64,000 nt of DNA from Dialister hominis (GTDB taxonomy: Bacteria; Bacillota; Negativicutes; Veillonellales; Dialisteraceae). A program made the translations under genes and the position numbers. Below, piece by piece: positions 1 to 8,845 of this stretch. Every line of letters starts with the position of its first letter. Within the stretch, counting starts at the first letter, position 1. The notes below the pieces were generated by a model that made no database searches, was not told the DNA's origin, and was given only the letters and a program-made list of their open reading frames with translations. The stretch is taken from NCBI RefSeq assembly GCF_007164725.1, contig NZ_AP019697.1:1953501-2017500 (forward strand), given 5' to 3'.

Positions 1-366
1 CCCTTCGGCGACAAGTGCGATGAGAACGACGACGGCGCCTGCAATCAGCGCCTTCCACGCCGCAATCTTATGCTTGTAGCAGATCCCCATCACGATGCCC
101 AGGATCCCGAAAATCGCGCAGAGGAAAGCGGCAGAAACGATGCCGAAGAAAACCGAGTCCAGGATCAGGATCCCGCTCGTGACGATGACCGACCACTGGA
201 TCCCCTCGCGCATCCCCAGGTATGCGATCGGAAGAGGGATCAAAAGAAATACGATAGTGGAAAAAAGCGGCATGTAGAGCCCAATCATAGAAAGGACTAC
301 GGCCAGAGCCGTACACATCCCTGCCAATACGACCGCGTTGGTGCTGCCTGCCTTGAAATCTCCCAT
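1..366 (-). CDS. DUF2232/YybS-like membrane protein, N-terminal part
   Basis: The reverse strand reads from ATG at 366 to the window edge without a stop (122 codons). The protein is very hydrophobic, with three to four predicted membrane segments, and starts MGDFKAGSTNAVVLAGMCTA. The pattern of short hydrophobic blocks around a YLGMREG turn is typical of the YybS/DUF2232 family, polytopic membrane proteins of unknown role often found near gdpP/rplI in Firmicutes. A GGAG ribosome site lies 6 bases before the ATG. The 3' end is outside the window, so family length cannot be checked. It is transcribed away from rnj. The family call comes from remembered pattern, so it is moderate. Confidence 0.6.
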   Translation of the reverse strand, partial: MGDFKAGSTNAVVLAGMCTALAVVLSMIGLYMPLFSTIVFLLIPLPIAYLGMREGIQWSVIVTSGILILDSVFFGIVSAAFLCAIFGILGIVMGICYKHKIAAWKALIAGAVVVLIALVAEG

Positions 367-531
367 ACTGTCTCCTTTACTGTAAACCTATAATGTGATA
401 CCTCTATTCTAACATAAAAACAGGAAAAATCCGCATGACAGAAATTTCGAAAAGGGTATAGATTTGCGCAGATGGGAATGAAAATGAATCTCCAATTTCA
501 TTTTTCTTCTACTATCGCTCTGCATGCCTTG

Positions 532-540
532 TGTTATAAT
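532..540 (+). promoter_or_regulatory. Extended -10 promoter upstream of rnj
   Basis: TG-T-TATAAT forms a perfect extended -10 (TG at 532-533, TATAAT at 535-540). No good -35 hexamer lies 17 bases upstream, which is tolerated in extended -10 promoters. It leaves an mRNA leader of about 130 bases before the rnj start. The rest of 367-674 is AT-rich and holds no other recognisable element. Confidence 0.5.
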
Positions 541-674
541 AGGAGTAACGACTATGGAACGGCTTATTTTTTTATCTATATAAGTTTTTAAAATGTTTTT
601 TTGATCGATTGATTCAGCTTATGATACGGAACACCACATATGCATGAAACAAAATCACACAGGAGGTATTTTTC

Positions 675-2336
675 TTGTCCAAAACCAGATTACAAATTAT
701 TCCCTTAGGAGGACTAGGGGAAATCGGAAAGAACATGACTGTCTTCCGTTACGACGACGAAATTATCGTAATTGATGCAGGCATGGCATTTCCTGATGAA
801 ACCATGCCGGGGATTGACATCGTCATCCCCGATTTCAGCTATTTGATTGAGAACAGAGACAAGGTCAAGGCGATTCTGATCACCCATGGTCACGAAGATC
901 ACATCGGCTCCCTGTCTTATCTTTTAAGGGATGTCAAAGCGCCAGTCTATGCGACACGCCTCACCTGCGGCCTCATCGAAGGCAAGCTCAAGGAAGCGAA
1001 AGTCAATGACGCTGATTTGCACGTCGTGAAGTCCGGGGACGAATTCAAAGCCGGTTCGTTCAAATTCGGATTCTTCCACGTCTGCCATTCCATTCCGGAT
1101 TCCTGCGGCATCTACCTCAGGACCCCGGTCGGCACCATCGTCCACACGGGCGACTTCAAATTCGACCATTCACCGGTCGATGGAGAACAGACCGACATGT
1201 ACAAACTGGCTGAGCTCGGCCACAGAGGCGTACTTGCCCTCTGCGCTGACTCCACCAATGCACAGAACCCGGGCTACACCCCGTCCGAAGCCGTCGTCGC
1301 CAAGTCTCTCATGAGCTCCTACGCCGACGCCAAGGGCCGCATTATCCTTGCCACATTCGCATCCAACGTATCCCGTATCCAGATGGCAGTCGATGCCGCT
1401 CTGGCATTCAAGAGAAAAGTCTGCGTCTTCGGCCGTTCCATGGTCAATGTCGTAGGCATCGCCCGTGAAATGGGCTACCTCAAAGCGCCGGAAGGCACAT
1501 TCATTGAACCGGAAGAACTTAACCGCTACAGAGACGACCGCATCTGCATCCTCACCACAGGAAGCCAGGGCGAACCGATGGCAGGCCTCTCCCGCATGGC
1601 AGACGGCAGCCACCGTCAGGTACAGATTCATGCCGGCGACACCGTCATCATCTCTGCATCCCCGATCCCGGGCAACGAAAACAGCGTAGGCCGCACCATC
1701 GACAACCTCATGCGTCTCGGCGCACACGTCGTCACCAGCCACAACACACGCGTCCACGTTTCCGGCCACGGATCCCAGGAAGACCTGAAAACCATGCTCT
1801 CCCTCGTCCATCCGAAATTCTTCATTCCCGTCCATGGCGAATACCGCATGCTCTGCAGCCACGCAGAACTCGCTGAAAGCCTTGGCGTCAAGAAACAGAA
1901 CATCCTCATCGGAGAAAACGGCTCCGTCTTCGAACTCACTAACCGCAGTGCGAAGATCAATGGCAAAGTCCAGGCAGGTGCCGTATTCGTTGACGGCTTA
2001 GGCGTAGGCGACGTAGGAAACATCGTCATCAGAGACCGCCAGCAGCTTGCTCAGGACGGCGTCGTCATCGTCGTCATCGCCCTCGAAAAAGGCAGCAACC
2101 AGGTCCTCGCAGGCCCGGACATCGTCTCCAGAGGCTTCGTATACGTCAGAGACAGCGAAGGCCTCCTGACCGAAGCCAAAGACCGCATCGAATCCATCCT
2201 CGACCGCTGCGAAGCAGGCAACGTCACCGAATGGAACGCCATCAAGACTCAGATCAGAGACTCCCTCGGCAAGTACTTCTTCGAACGTACCAAACGCAGA
2301 CCGATGATCCTTCCGATCATTCAGGAAGTCAAATAA
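675..2336 (+). CDS. rnj: Ribonuclease J
   Basis: 553-residue ribonuclease J, a metallo-beta-lactamase/beta-CASP enzyme with 5'-to-3' exonuclease and endonuclease activity in mRNA decay and rRNA maturation. The zinc motif HGHEDHIG is at about residues 75-82, followed by HTGDFKFD, the beta-CASP motif SGHGSQED and PVHGEYRML; length matches the family (about 555). The start is TTG at 675, chosen because a perfect AGGAGG lies at 661-666 and no ATG fits. It appears monocistronic, with its own upstream promoter and a strong terminator straight after the stop. B. subtilis has J1 and J2 paralogs; which one this matches cannot be told by eye. Confidence 0.95.
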   Translation: MSKTRLQIIPLGGLGEIGKNMTVFRYDDEIIVIDAGMAFPDETMPGIDIVIPDFSYLIENRDKVKAILITHGHEDHIGSLSYLLRDVKAPVYATRLTCGLIEGKLKEAKVNDADLHVVKSGDEFKAGSFKFGFFHVCHSIPDSCGIYLRTPVGTIVHTGDFKFDHSPVDGEQTDMYKLAELGHRGVLALCADSTNAQNPGYTPSEAVVAKSLMSSYADAKGRIILATFASNVSRIQMAVDAALAFKRKVCVFGRSMVNVVGIAREMGYLKAPEGTFIEPEELNRYRDDRICILTTGSQGEPMAGLSRMADGSHRQVQIHAGDTVIISASPIPGNENSVGRTIDNLMRLGAHVVTSHNTRVHVSGHGSQEDLKTMLSLVHPKFFIPVHGEYRMLCSHAELAESLGVKKQNILIGENGSVFELTNRSAKINGKVQAGAVFVDGLGVGDVGNIVIRDRQQLAQDGVVIVVIALEKGSNQVLAGPDIVSRGFVYVRDSEGLLTEAKDRIESILDRCEAGNVTEWNAIKTQIRDSLGKYFFERTKRRPMILPIIQEVK

Positions 2337-2350
2337 AAAGAAAAAAGAAG

Positions 2351-2395
2351 GGGGCTGTGGCAAAATGGTTAATCATTTTGCCACAGCCTCTTTTG
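2351..2395 (+). terminator. Rho-independent terminator of rnj
   Basis: A 17-bp stem with one mismatch (GGGGCTGTGGCAAAATG, loop GTTAAT, then the complement) is followed by TTTT. It starts 14 bases after the rnj stop. Near-identical hairpins end other transcripts at 31.8 and 55.2 kb. Confidence 0.85.
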
Positions 2396-2704
2396 TATTG
2401 GAAAATCCCGTCAGAGGATTATCTAACAATTATATGCCTTTTGTTTAGGCTTATAGGACATTTCGTGGTGTTTTTAATGCCAATGAAGCCAGTGTTTATC
2501 AGGCTTCATTGACATTTTAAGATTTCCAGTCATTTTAAAGGTGCATCTGCGGGATCTGAAAAACAGACAATCAGCTTAAGACGGAAGGAAAACCATACAA
2601 CCGCAGCTCTGCTGCGTGGTAATGAACCCCTTTCGTCGCCTAACGGCGCCACTTTCCCCTGACGGGGACAGCTTCTTGTCATAGGGACTCCCGAATTCTC
2701 CATC
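2396..2704. other. Intergenic, no gene seen
   Basis: About 300 bases between the rnj terminator and the first ISL3 copy. It contains short palindromes (for example around 2636-2668) like those in other intergenic regions here, but no ORF with a ribosome site. Confidence 0.6.
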
Positions 2705-2712
2705 AAAAAAGA

Positions 2713-4174
2713 GGCTCTTCACGCTTTTTTGTGGGATAAAAATAATAACATATAAAATTGGCATTGAAAAAGAGCATTATCTACTCCAAAATGTAAGTTG
2801 CCTAAAACTACGCACGGAGGTCGAATAATGCTCTTTTATTACCATAATGAAATCACTTTTAATTGTCAATATTATCGCACAGAAAATATCACTAACCATC
2901 CAAATCCTCATTGCCATACCCGAGTTACCAGTCTACGGACTGCCAGAGATTTTTCCTGTCCGCACTGTCACTCCCGTATGTATAGTTATGGGGCTTTTTC
3001 TGTACTCATCAAGGATTTTCCAGATCTTCCTAAGCAAAAGAAGTATATAGAGTTCTCGGGGCACAGATTCCGCTGCACATCCTGCGGGGAGGCCATAACG
3101 GAAGATATCCCCTGCCAATGCCCTTTCACACGCGTTACTTGGGATATGGCCTTGTGGATTATCCATCTGCTTAAGTGTCATACATCCATTTCTGCCATTT
3201 CGGCCATGCTCTCTGTACATTGGAGTGCCATACAGAGAATACAAAAGCATATCATGGATAAGGCGTTGGCTGCCTTTGAAACCTGCCTGAAGAAAAGTAA
3301 CTATCGCCCACGGTATTTGGCCGTAGATGAGTTCGCTATCCATAAGGGCCATCGCTATGCCACCTGCGTTATGGATTTGGAAACGGGATTCATCTTGTGG
3401 GCCGGCCTGGGTCGCTCTATGGCAGATTTTGAGCACTTCTTTAAGAGCATTGACCTTTCGCTTCTTTCCAAGCTAAAAGCGGTGGCCATGGATATGAACG
3501 CATTCTTTAACAGGCTGTTCCAGAAATATTGTCCGAAGGCCCCCATCGTTTATGACCGGTACCATATGCAGGCACAGTTTGGGCGTGATGTTATGGGAGC
3601 CGTGCGCCTGGAGGAAGCACAAAAGCATAGGCAGGAAGCAGAAGCATTAAAGAAATATACGAAAGAAACTAATAATCCAGAGCTCCAGAAGATGGCCAGG
3701 GAAAAGAGCCATGAAGAAAGGAAGCTTTATACCGAATTAAAGAAATCCCGATGGATACTGTTAAAGAAGGACGACCACCTGAATGAAAGGCAGAAAACTC
3801 ATCTGTTGGATATCCTGAGCGAGCATAGGGATTTGGCGATTTGTTATGCCATGAAGCAGGAGATGACTCGTCTGTTCACATTGACTGACTATGAAGAAGC
3901 TCTCGCCGGATGGACAAAATGGATTCAGGCTGGACTGGAGAGCGGGATTCCTGCCCTGGTAAAGTTTGCCCGGCAAAAGCAGAAGCGAATCAAGGGACTG
4001 GCTGCTCATGCCCTGTATCCTATCAATACGGGGAAGCTTGAAGGATTTAATAATAAGATCAAGGTACTAAAAAGAATCGGATATGGGTACCGAAACATGG
4101 ATTATTTCTTTACCCTTATCCGATTCCATTCTTTACCTAAAAATTATTCATCCCCCAAATTTCCGTGAAGAGCC
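2713..4174 (+). mobile_element. ISL3-family insertion sequence, copy 1 (intact)
   Basis: 1462-bp element with terminal inverted repeats GGCTCTTCACG (2713-2723) and CGTGAAGAGCC (4164-4174). It is flanked by a perfect 8-bp direct repeat AAAAAAGA (2705-2712 and 4175-4182), the target duplication length known for ISL3. It carries one intact transposase gene. A second, decayed copy lies inverted at 15732-17193. Confidence 0.93.
2828..4168 (+). CDS. ISL3-family transposase
   Basis: 446-residue DDE transposase of the ISL3 family. An N-terminal zinc-finger-like region has paired cysteines (CPHC at about 46, then CTSC), followed by a helix-turn-helix around residues 105-135 and the catalytic core: Asp in LAVDEFAIHKGHRY, Asp in AVAMDMNAFF, and Glu in GKLEGFNNKIK near the C terminus. 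The start chosen is ATG 2828, preceded by GGAGG at 2816-2820; the open frame continues upstream to 2798 but lacks a ribosome site there. Unlike the second copy it has no internal stop and is probably functional. Confidence 0.93.
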   Translation: MLFYYHNEITFNCQYYRTENITNHPNPHCHTRVTSLRTARDFSCPHCHSRMYSYGAFSVLIKDFPDLPKQKKYIEFSGHRFRCTSCGEAITEDIPCQCPFTRVTWDMALWIIHLLKCHTSISAISAMLSVHWSAIQRIQKHIMDKALAAFETCLKKSNYRPRYLAVDEFAIHKGHRYATCVMDLETGFILWAGLGRSMADFEHFFKSIDLSLLSKLKAVAMDMNAFFNRLFQKYCPKAPIVYDRYHMQAQFGRDVMGAVRLEEAQKHRQEAEALKKYTKETNNPELQKMAREKSHEERKLYTELKKSRWILLKKDDHLNERQKTHLLDILSEHRDLAICYAMKQEMTRLFTLTDYEEALAGWTKWIQAGLESGIPALVKFARQKQKRIKGLAAHALYPINTGKLEGFNNKIKVLKRIGYGYRNMDYFFTLIRFHSLPKNYSSPKFP

Positions 4175-4234
4175 AAAAAAGAATCATGAAGATCAATGTT
4201 CATTTTCATGGCTCTTTTACTTTTATATTCTTTT

Positions 4235-4729
4235 TTACAATCCTTCAATGATTGCAAGGATCTTTTCGAGGACTTCTTCTTTGGTTCCATGGTTTCCTAT
4301 GATGGTGTCGGCGGCGTTCCGGTAGAGGGTGATTCGTTCCTGATAGAGGTCGTAGACTTTCTGGGGGCCGTCTTTGAGGAGCGGGCGTTTTTCTACTTCT
4401 ACGTCGCTGGCAATATCTTTGGCGTCGCGGTCAAGGAAGAAGATGTGGCCATTTTTCTTGAGGTTTTCTATGCTGGCACGTCTTTTGATGACGCCGCCTC
4501 CGGTGGCTATGACGAGGTTTTCCTTTTCGGAAAGGTCACGGATGGTTCTTTCTTCGGCATCGCGGAAGGCGTCTTCGGAAATGGCGAAGAGGGAGGCGAT
4601 GGTTCTTCCTTCTTTTTCTTCGAGGTAATCGTCGGCATCGATGAAGGGGCGGCCGAGTCTTTCGGCGATGGCTTTGCCGAAGGTGGTCTTGCCGCTTCCG
4701 GGCATGCCGATCAGGATGATGTTCCTCAT
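4235..4729 (-). CDS. aroK: Shikimate kinase
   Basis: 164 residues, usual length for shikimate kinase, which phosphorylates shikimate at O3 with ATP (fifth step of the shikimate pathway, cytosolic). Visible motifs: P-loop GMPGSGKT (residues 8-15), substrate-binding DADDYLEEKEGRTI, GGGVI (about 78-82) and the lid arginine in KRPLL. Its start overlaps the aroE stop by 4 bases, so it is translationally coupled and is the last gene of the operon. No clear terminator follows before the ISL3 insertion about 60 bases downstream, so the original transcript end may have been disturbed. Confidence 0.95.
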   Translation of the reverse strand: MRNIILIGMPGSGKTTFGKAIAERLGRPFIDADDYLEEKEGRTIASLFAISEDAFRDAEERTIRDLSEKENLVIATGGGVIKRRASIENLKKNGHIFFLDRDAKDIASDVEVEKRPLLKDGPQKVYDLYQERITLYRNAADTIIGNHGTKEEVLEKILAIIEGL

Positions 4730-5586
4730 AGGCCTGCCTTCTTTTCTTTCGCTCTTTCTGCTTCGACGCGTTCTTCCTGGAGCTGCTTCATTTCTTCGAC
4801 GATTTCCATGGCGACGAATTCAGGGATGTCGTGGCCGAGCCATATTTCTTCGGCGCGGACGGCCTGCATGACGAGCATGTAGAGGCCGTTTGATTTATCG
4901 GCATTCATGGCATCGGAGAGGAGTTTTGTCTCGGAGGGGTTGTAGATGAGGTCGATGACCTTGTCGAAGCGTTCAGCGACCTCGGCAGGCACGGGGGAAA
5001 AGCCTGCTTTCGGGTACATGCCTACGGGAGTGGCATTGACGAGGAGGTAGCCGTCTTCCTGGTTGAGGATGCTGTAGTCGATGATGAGGCAGTCTCTCTT
5101 TTCCGCAAATTCCTGGAAGGATTCATCAACGGCTTCAGGGCAGCGGCTGACGATGAGAATAGCGCCTGCGCCTCTGTCGTGGAGGCACTGGACGACGGCG
5201 CGGGAGGCTCCGCCATGGCCCATGACGAAGACTTTCTCGCCTTTGACATCGGCCGCGATCTTGTCGAGCGTCCTCGCAAATCCATCATAGTCAGTGTTGT
5301 AGCCGTACCGTTTGCCGTCATGGACAGCGACGGTATTGACGGCGCCGATGGTCCTGGCTTCGGGGGATATTTCATCCAGGAAGGGCATGATGTCTGTCTT
5401 GTAAGGGATGGTGACATTGAAGCCGTCCATGCTTTCAAGGAGGGTTTCGACAGTATCCTTCAGATTCATCCTGGCGATGGGAAGCAGGTTGTAGGTGCCG
5501 CAAATGCCCAGTTTTTCAAAAATTTTCTGATGTATTTCAGGGGAAAGGCTGTGTCCCAGCTTTTCTCCGATAAGCCCAAGTTTCAT
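4726..5586 (-). CDS. aroE: Shikimate dehydrogenase (NADP)
   Basis: 286-residue shikimate dehydrogenase reducing 3-dehydroshikimate to shikimate with NADPH. The N-terminal substrate domain has GHSLSPEIHQ and NVTIPYKTD with the catalytic Lys, then AVNTV and NTDYDGF; the NADP domain starts at GHGGASRAV (about residue 130). The last ~20 residues are a charged Glu/Lys-rich tail beyond the usual family end. It overlaps pheA upstream and aroK downstream by 4 bases each, indicating coupled translation. Confidence 0.95.
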   Translation of the reverse strand: MKLGLIGEKLGHSLSPEIHQKIFEKLGICGTYNLLPIARMNLKDTVETLLESMDGFNVTIPYKTDIMPFLDEISPEARTIGAVNTVAVHDGKRYGYNTDYDGFARTLDKIAADVKGEKVFVMGHGGASRAVVQCLHDRGAGAILIVSRCPEAVDESFQEFAEKRDCLIIDYSILNQEDGYLLVNATPVGMYPKAGFSPVPAEVAERFDKVIDLIYNPSETKLLSDAMNADKSNGLYMLVMQAVRAEEIWLGHDIPEFVAMEIVEEMKQLQEERVEAERAKEKKAGL

Positions 5587-6449
5587 CGCTGCTCCTTTCT
5601 TTCCTCTTCACTGATACAGGAAGGATAGTTTCCCAGTATTTTGAAATAGGTGCACATCGATTCGAGGCCCTTCAGCGTGTGCTGGTTGGACGGGTCCATG
5701 AGCCGGCCGGTGACGTCGATGTGGAAGAAATATTCGAAGGGCCGCCCTGCCATGGGACGGGATTCGAGGTGTGTCATGTTCATGCCGCCGTAGAAGAAGT
5801 AGCCTAGGACGTGGTAAAGGGCGCCCGGCTCGTGGCGTACGGCAATGACGAGGGTGATCTTGTCGGACTTCTCCGTGATTTCCATGTGCGGTCCGATGAC
5901 GAAGAAGCGGGTGCAGTTGCTGTCGTTGAAGAAAATATTTTCCTTCAGGATGGAAAGGCCGTACAGCTTGGCAGCAGCCCTTCCTGCAACGGCCGCCTGG
6001 TTCTTCTTCCCGTCCTCTGCAACCTTCTCGGCACTCCTTGAGGTCGAGAAATACGGCTTCAGCGTCCAGTCCCTGTGCTCATTGAAGAAGGGACGGCACT
6101 GGGCAAAGCCCTGCGGGTGCGAGTAGACGGTGTCGATATCCTCGATCGTCGCGCCCGGCACGCCCAAAAGGTTGTGCTCGATCTTGATCAGCTGCTCGCC
6201 GACGACGGCGCAGTCATACTTCATGATGAGGTCATAGACTTCAGTGATGCCGCCGGTCGAGGAGTTCTCGATAGGAACGACGCCGTAGTCGATGGCGCCT
6301 TCGGAGACAGCTTTGAGGACATCCTCAAAGAGCGGGTAGTAGTGCTCTTCCCTCTCTCTTTCTCCGAACTGGCGCTCCATGGCTTCATACGTGTAAGAGC
6401 CCTTCGCGCCGTAGCATCCGACGCGGAGTTTTTTCATTTCATCGGCCAT
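5583..6449 (-). CDS. pheA: Prephenate dehydratase (monofunctional, with ACT domain)
   Basis: 288 residues; converts prephenate to phenylpyruvate, the committed step to phenylalanine. The PDT domain (about 8-190) has GAKGSYTYEA, PIENSSTGGI, YSHPQGFAQC and the catalytic NCTRFFVIG. The C-terminal ACT domain contains GALYHVLGYFF and LESRP, the Phe-binding motif of feedback-inhibited enzymes. No chorismate mutase domain is fused, unlike enteric PheA. The start ATG 6449 has GGAGG about 9 bases upstream; the open frame runs on to 6689 but that part is antisense to conserved aroC sequence. It overlaps the end of aroC by 11 bases. Confidence 0.94.
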   Translation of the reverse strand: MADEMKKLRVGCYGAKGSYTYEAMERQFGEREREEHYYPLFEDVLKAVSEGAIDYGVVPIENSSTGGITEVYDLIMKYDCAVVGEQLIKIEHNLLGVPGATIEDIDTVYSHPQGFAQCRPFFNEHRDWTLKPYFSTSRSAEKVAEDGKKNQAAVAGRAAAKLYGLSILKENIFFNDSNCTRFFVIGPHMEITEKSDKITLVIAVRHEPGALYHVLGYFFYGGMNMTHLESRPMAGRPFEYFFHIDVTGRLMDPSNQHTLKGLESMCTYFKILGNYPSCISEEERKEQR

Positions 6450-7539
6450 AGTGGTACCTCCTTCCCGTGAGAAGCAGGTCCAGCAGGACGAAGGCAGCGG
6501 CATTCTCGACAACGGGAATGGCACGCGTGACGATGCAGGGGTCATGGCGTCCGCCGATCGACAGCATCGTGTCTTCCTTCTTGGAAATATCGACCGTCTC
6601 CTGCCTTTTTCCGATGGAGGCCGTCGGCTTGATCGTGACGGTGAAGCGGAGCGGGTTCCCGTTGGAAATACCGCCGAGGACGCCACCATTATGGTTCGTG
6701 ATTGTCTTCACTTTACCGTTTTCATAGCGCATGGGATCGTTTGCTTCCGAGCCTCTCATGCCGGCGAGCGTTTCTCCGTCGCCAAAGGAAATGGATTTCA
6801 CGGCCGGAATGGAAAATGCCATGTGCGCCATTTCGCTTTCGAGGGAATCAAAGAAGGGTTCGCCCATGCCGACAGGAAGTCCAAGTGCCATGCATTCGAT
6901 CTGCCCGCCGACGGAGTCCCCTTCCTTCTGCGCAGCAAGGATAGCTTCTTCCATCGCTGCCCCCTGCTCGCCGTCAATGACGGGAAGGCGCATGGAGGAA
7001 AGTTTCTCAAAGAGATCCGGTTCTTCTCCCAGCGGGTCGAAGGGGAAATCCATGATGCCTGCGACGGAAAGCGCATGGGCTCCGATCACGATACCTTCTT
7101 TGGCAAGGATCTGCTTCGCAATGGCTCCGGCAAAGGTGAGGGGCGCGGTGATGCGTCCGGAGAAGTGGCCGCCTCCCCTGTAATCGTTGTATCCGTCATA
7201 TTTCACATGGCCCGTGTAGTCGGCATGACCCGGGCGCATGGCATCTTTGAGACGGCTGTAGTCTTTCGAGTGCTGGTCGCCGTTTCTGATCTGCATGGCA
7301 AGGGAATCCCCTTCCGTGTGGCCGTCAAAGTAACCGGAAAGGATTTCAAATTCATCCTTTTCCTTCCTTGGCGTTGCCAGAGGGGAAGAACCCGGCGCGC
7401 GGCGGCGCATTTCAAAGGAGACCTTGTCCCAGTCGATGGCTATCCCGGCAGGAAGGCCGTCGATGACGCAGCCGATGGCGGTCCCGTGGGATTCGCCGAA
7501 GATAGTGAGATGAAGCGTGTTTCCGAATGTATTTCCCAT
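6439..7539 (-). CDS. aroC: Chorismate synthase
   Basis: 366 residues; FMN-dependent conversion of EPSP to chorismate, the last common step to aromatic compounds. Signatures: GESHG near residue 15, MRPGHADYTG (about 108-117), RGGGHFSGR, and the C-terminal GGRHDPCIVTRAIPV. Length fits the family. The ATG at 7539 is preceded by GGAGGGC. It lies 9 bases after aroA and overlaps pheA. No flavin reductase domain is fused, so reduced FMN must be supplied by another protein. Confidence 0.96.
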   Translation of the reverse strand: MGNTFGNTLHLTIFGESHGTAIGCVIDGLPAGIAIDWDKVSFEMRRRAPGSSPLATPRKEKDEFEILSGYFDGHTEGDSLAMQIRNGDQHSKDYSRLKDAMRPGHADYTGHVKYDGYNDYRGGGHFSGRITAPLTFAGAIAKQILAKEGIVIGAHALSVAGIMDFPFDPLGEEPDLFEKLSSMRLPVIDGEQGAAMEEAILAAQKEGDSVGGQIECMALGLPVGMGEPFFDSLESEMAHMAFSIPAVKSISFGDGETLAGMRGSEANDPMRYENGKVKTITNHNGGVLGGISNGNPLRFTVTIKPTASIGKRQETVDISKKEDTMLSIGGRHDPCIVTRAIPVVENAAAFVLLDLLLTGRRYHYGR

Positions 7540-7548
7540 GAGCCCTCC

Positions 7549-8835
7549 TTATTCTTTGATGACTTCAGGCGGAATGCGGGAAATCGAGGCAAAATCGTCC
7601 CAGAAGCCCGGGTACGACTTGGCGACAACTTCGGCGCCTTCAATGATGAGCGAATCTTTGCAGCGAGGCGAGATGGCAGCAAGCGCCATGGCGATGCGGT
7701 GGTCGTTCCAGGAGGAAACGGTGCCGCCGGTAAGGGCCGGCACGCCTTCGATGATAAGGCCGTCCTTTGTTTCTTCCACCTTCGCGCCGATCTTATTCAG
7801 CTCGACGGCCATCGCATGGAGCCGGTCGGATTCCTTCAGGCGGACGCGGGCTGCATTGACGATTTCCGTCTTTCCTTTGCTGACGGAAGCCAGCGCGGCC
7901 AGAACGGGCACGAGGTCCGGGCAGTCCCTGGCATCGATCACCGTTCCCTCTGTCTGGCTCTCGACGGCAATGATGTCGTCATGCTCAAAAGCTAGGAACG
8001 CATTCATGCGGATCAAAATATCCAGGATGGCACGGTCGCCCTGACGGGAATTTCTTGTGAGCCCTGTCAGCTTGACCGTTCCTCCGGAAAGCCCGGCTGC
8101 GAGCCAGAAAGCGGCCTGCGAGTAGTCGCCTTCTACCGCCGTGTCAGCCGCTTCGTACTCCTGCGGGCCGAAGACTTCATAATGGCCTGCCCGGCGGAGC
8201 GTCAGCGCGATATTTCTCTTCCGCATCGTGTCGATCGTCATATTGATGTAGCCTTCCGATTCGACCTCGGTCGTGCTTTCCAAAGCGGAGCCTCCTGCAA
8301 GGAGCGGAAGGATAAAGAGGATGCCCGTGAAGAACTGCGAACTCACATTTCCCGGGAGCTCGAAAAGGCCACCTTCCCATTTTCCTTCAACGGTGAGAGG
8401 CAGTCCGCCGGATTCAGCCTGGTACGCAATGCCTTTTTCATCGAAAAGGTCGTAGTAAGGCGTGAGCGGTCTTTCAGACAGGCGTCCGTGTCCGGTCCAC
8501 TGGACGCGGTTTCCTGAATAAATGCCGATCGGGATGAGGAAACGAAGCGTCGAGCCTGATTCGCCGGCATCGGCGATGATCGTCCCTTCCTGCTTTTTGA
8601 GGCCGCCCGTGACATGGATAAGGGTTTCCTTCTCTCCCTTTTCCACATCGATGACAGCGCCGAACTGGCGTAGGATGCGGATGGTCGCTTCGATGTCCTT
8701 GGACATGGTGACGTTCCGAAGAGTCGACGAACCTTTGGCAAGCGCGGAGGCGATGAGTTCCCTGTGCGTCATGCTCTTTGACGCGGGAACGTGGATCGTG
8801 CCGTCCAATGTCTGCGGTGTGATTTTGATAATCAT
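7549..8835 (-). CDS. aroA: EPSP synthase (3-phosphoshikimate 1-carboxyvinyltransferase)
   Basis: 428 residues; transfers the enolpyruvyl group of PEP to shikimate-3-phosphate. Visible motifs: SKSMTHRELIASALAKGSS (about 12-30), AGESGSTLRFLIPIG (phosphate-binding loop), KESDRLHAMAVELNKIGA and DHRIAMALAA near the C terminus. I chose ATG 8835 (MIIKITPQ), 10 bases after the aroB stop; an upstream ATG at 8871 would overlap aroB and adds a non-conserved leader. It has GE rather than GA at the PEP-site glycine; I cannot tell by eye whether it is class I or II. Confidence 0.95.
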   Translation of the reverse strand: MIIKITPQTLDGTIHVPASKSMTHRELIASALAKGSSTLRNVTMSKDIEATIRILRQFGAVIDVEKGEKETLIHVTGGLKKQEGTIIADAGESGSTLRFLIPIGIYSGNRVQWTGHGRLSERPLTPYYDLFDEKGIAYQAESGGLPLTVEGKWEGGLFELPGNVSSQFFTGILFILPLLAGGSALESTTEVESEGYINMTIDTMRKRNIALTLRRAGHYEVFGPQEYEAADTAVEGDYSQAAFWLAAGLSGGTVKLTGLTRNSRQGDRAILDILIRMNAFLAFEHDDIIAVESQTEGTVIDARDCPDLVPVLAALASVSKGKTEIVNAARVRLKESDRLHAMAVELNKIGAKVEETKDGLIIEGVPALTGGTVSSWNDHRIAMALAAISPRCKDSLIIEGAEVVAKSYPGFWDDFASISRIPPEVIKE

Positions 8836-8845
8836 GATGCACCTG

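Noticed and set aside
1170..1862. Minus-strand ORF of 230 codons inside rnj
   Set aside because: Shadow of a highly conserved gene caused by codon bias; composition is odd and no motifs are present.
6451..7995. Plus-strand ORF of 514 codons
   Set aside because: Antisense to aroC and aroA, whose motifs are intact; no ribosome site or known domain.
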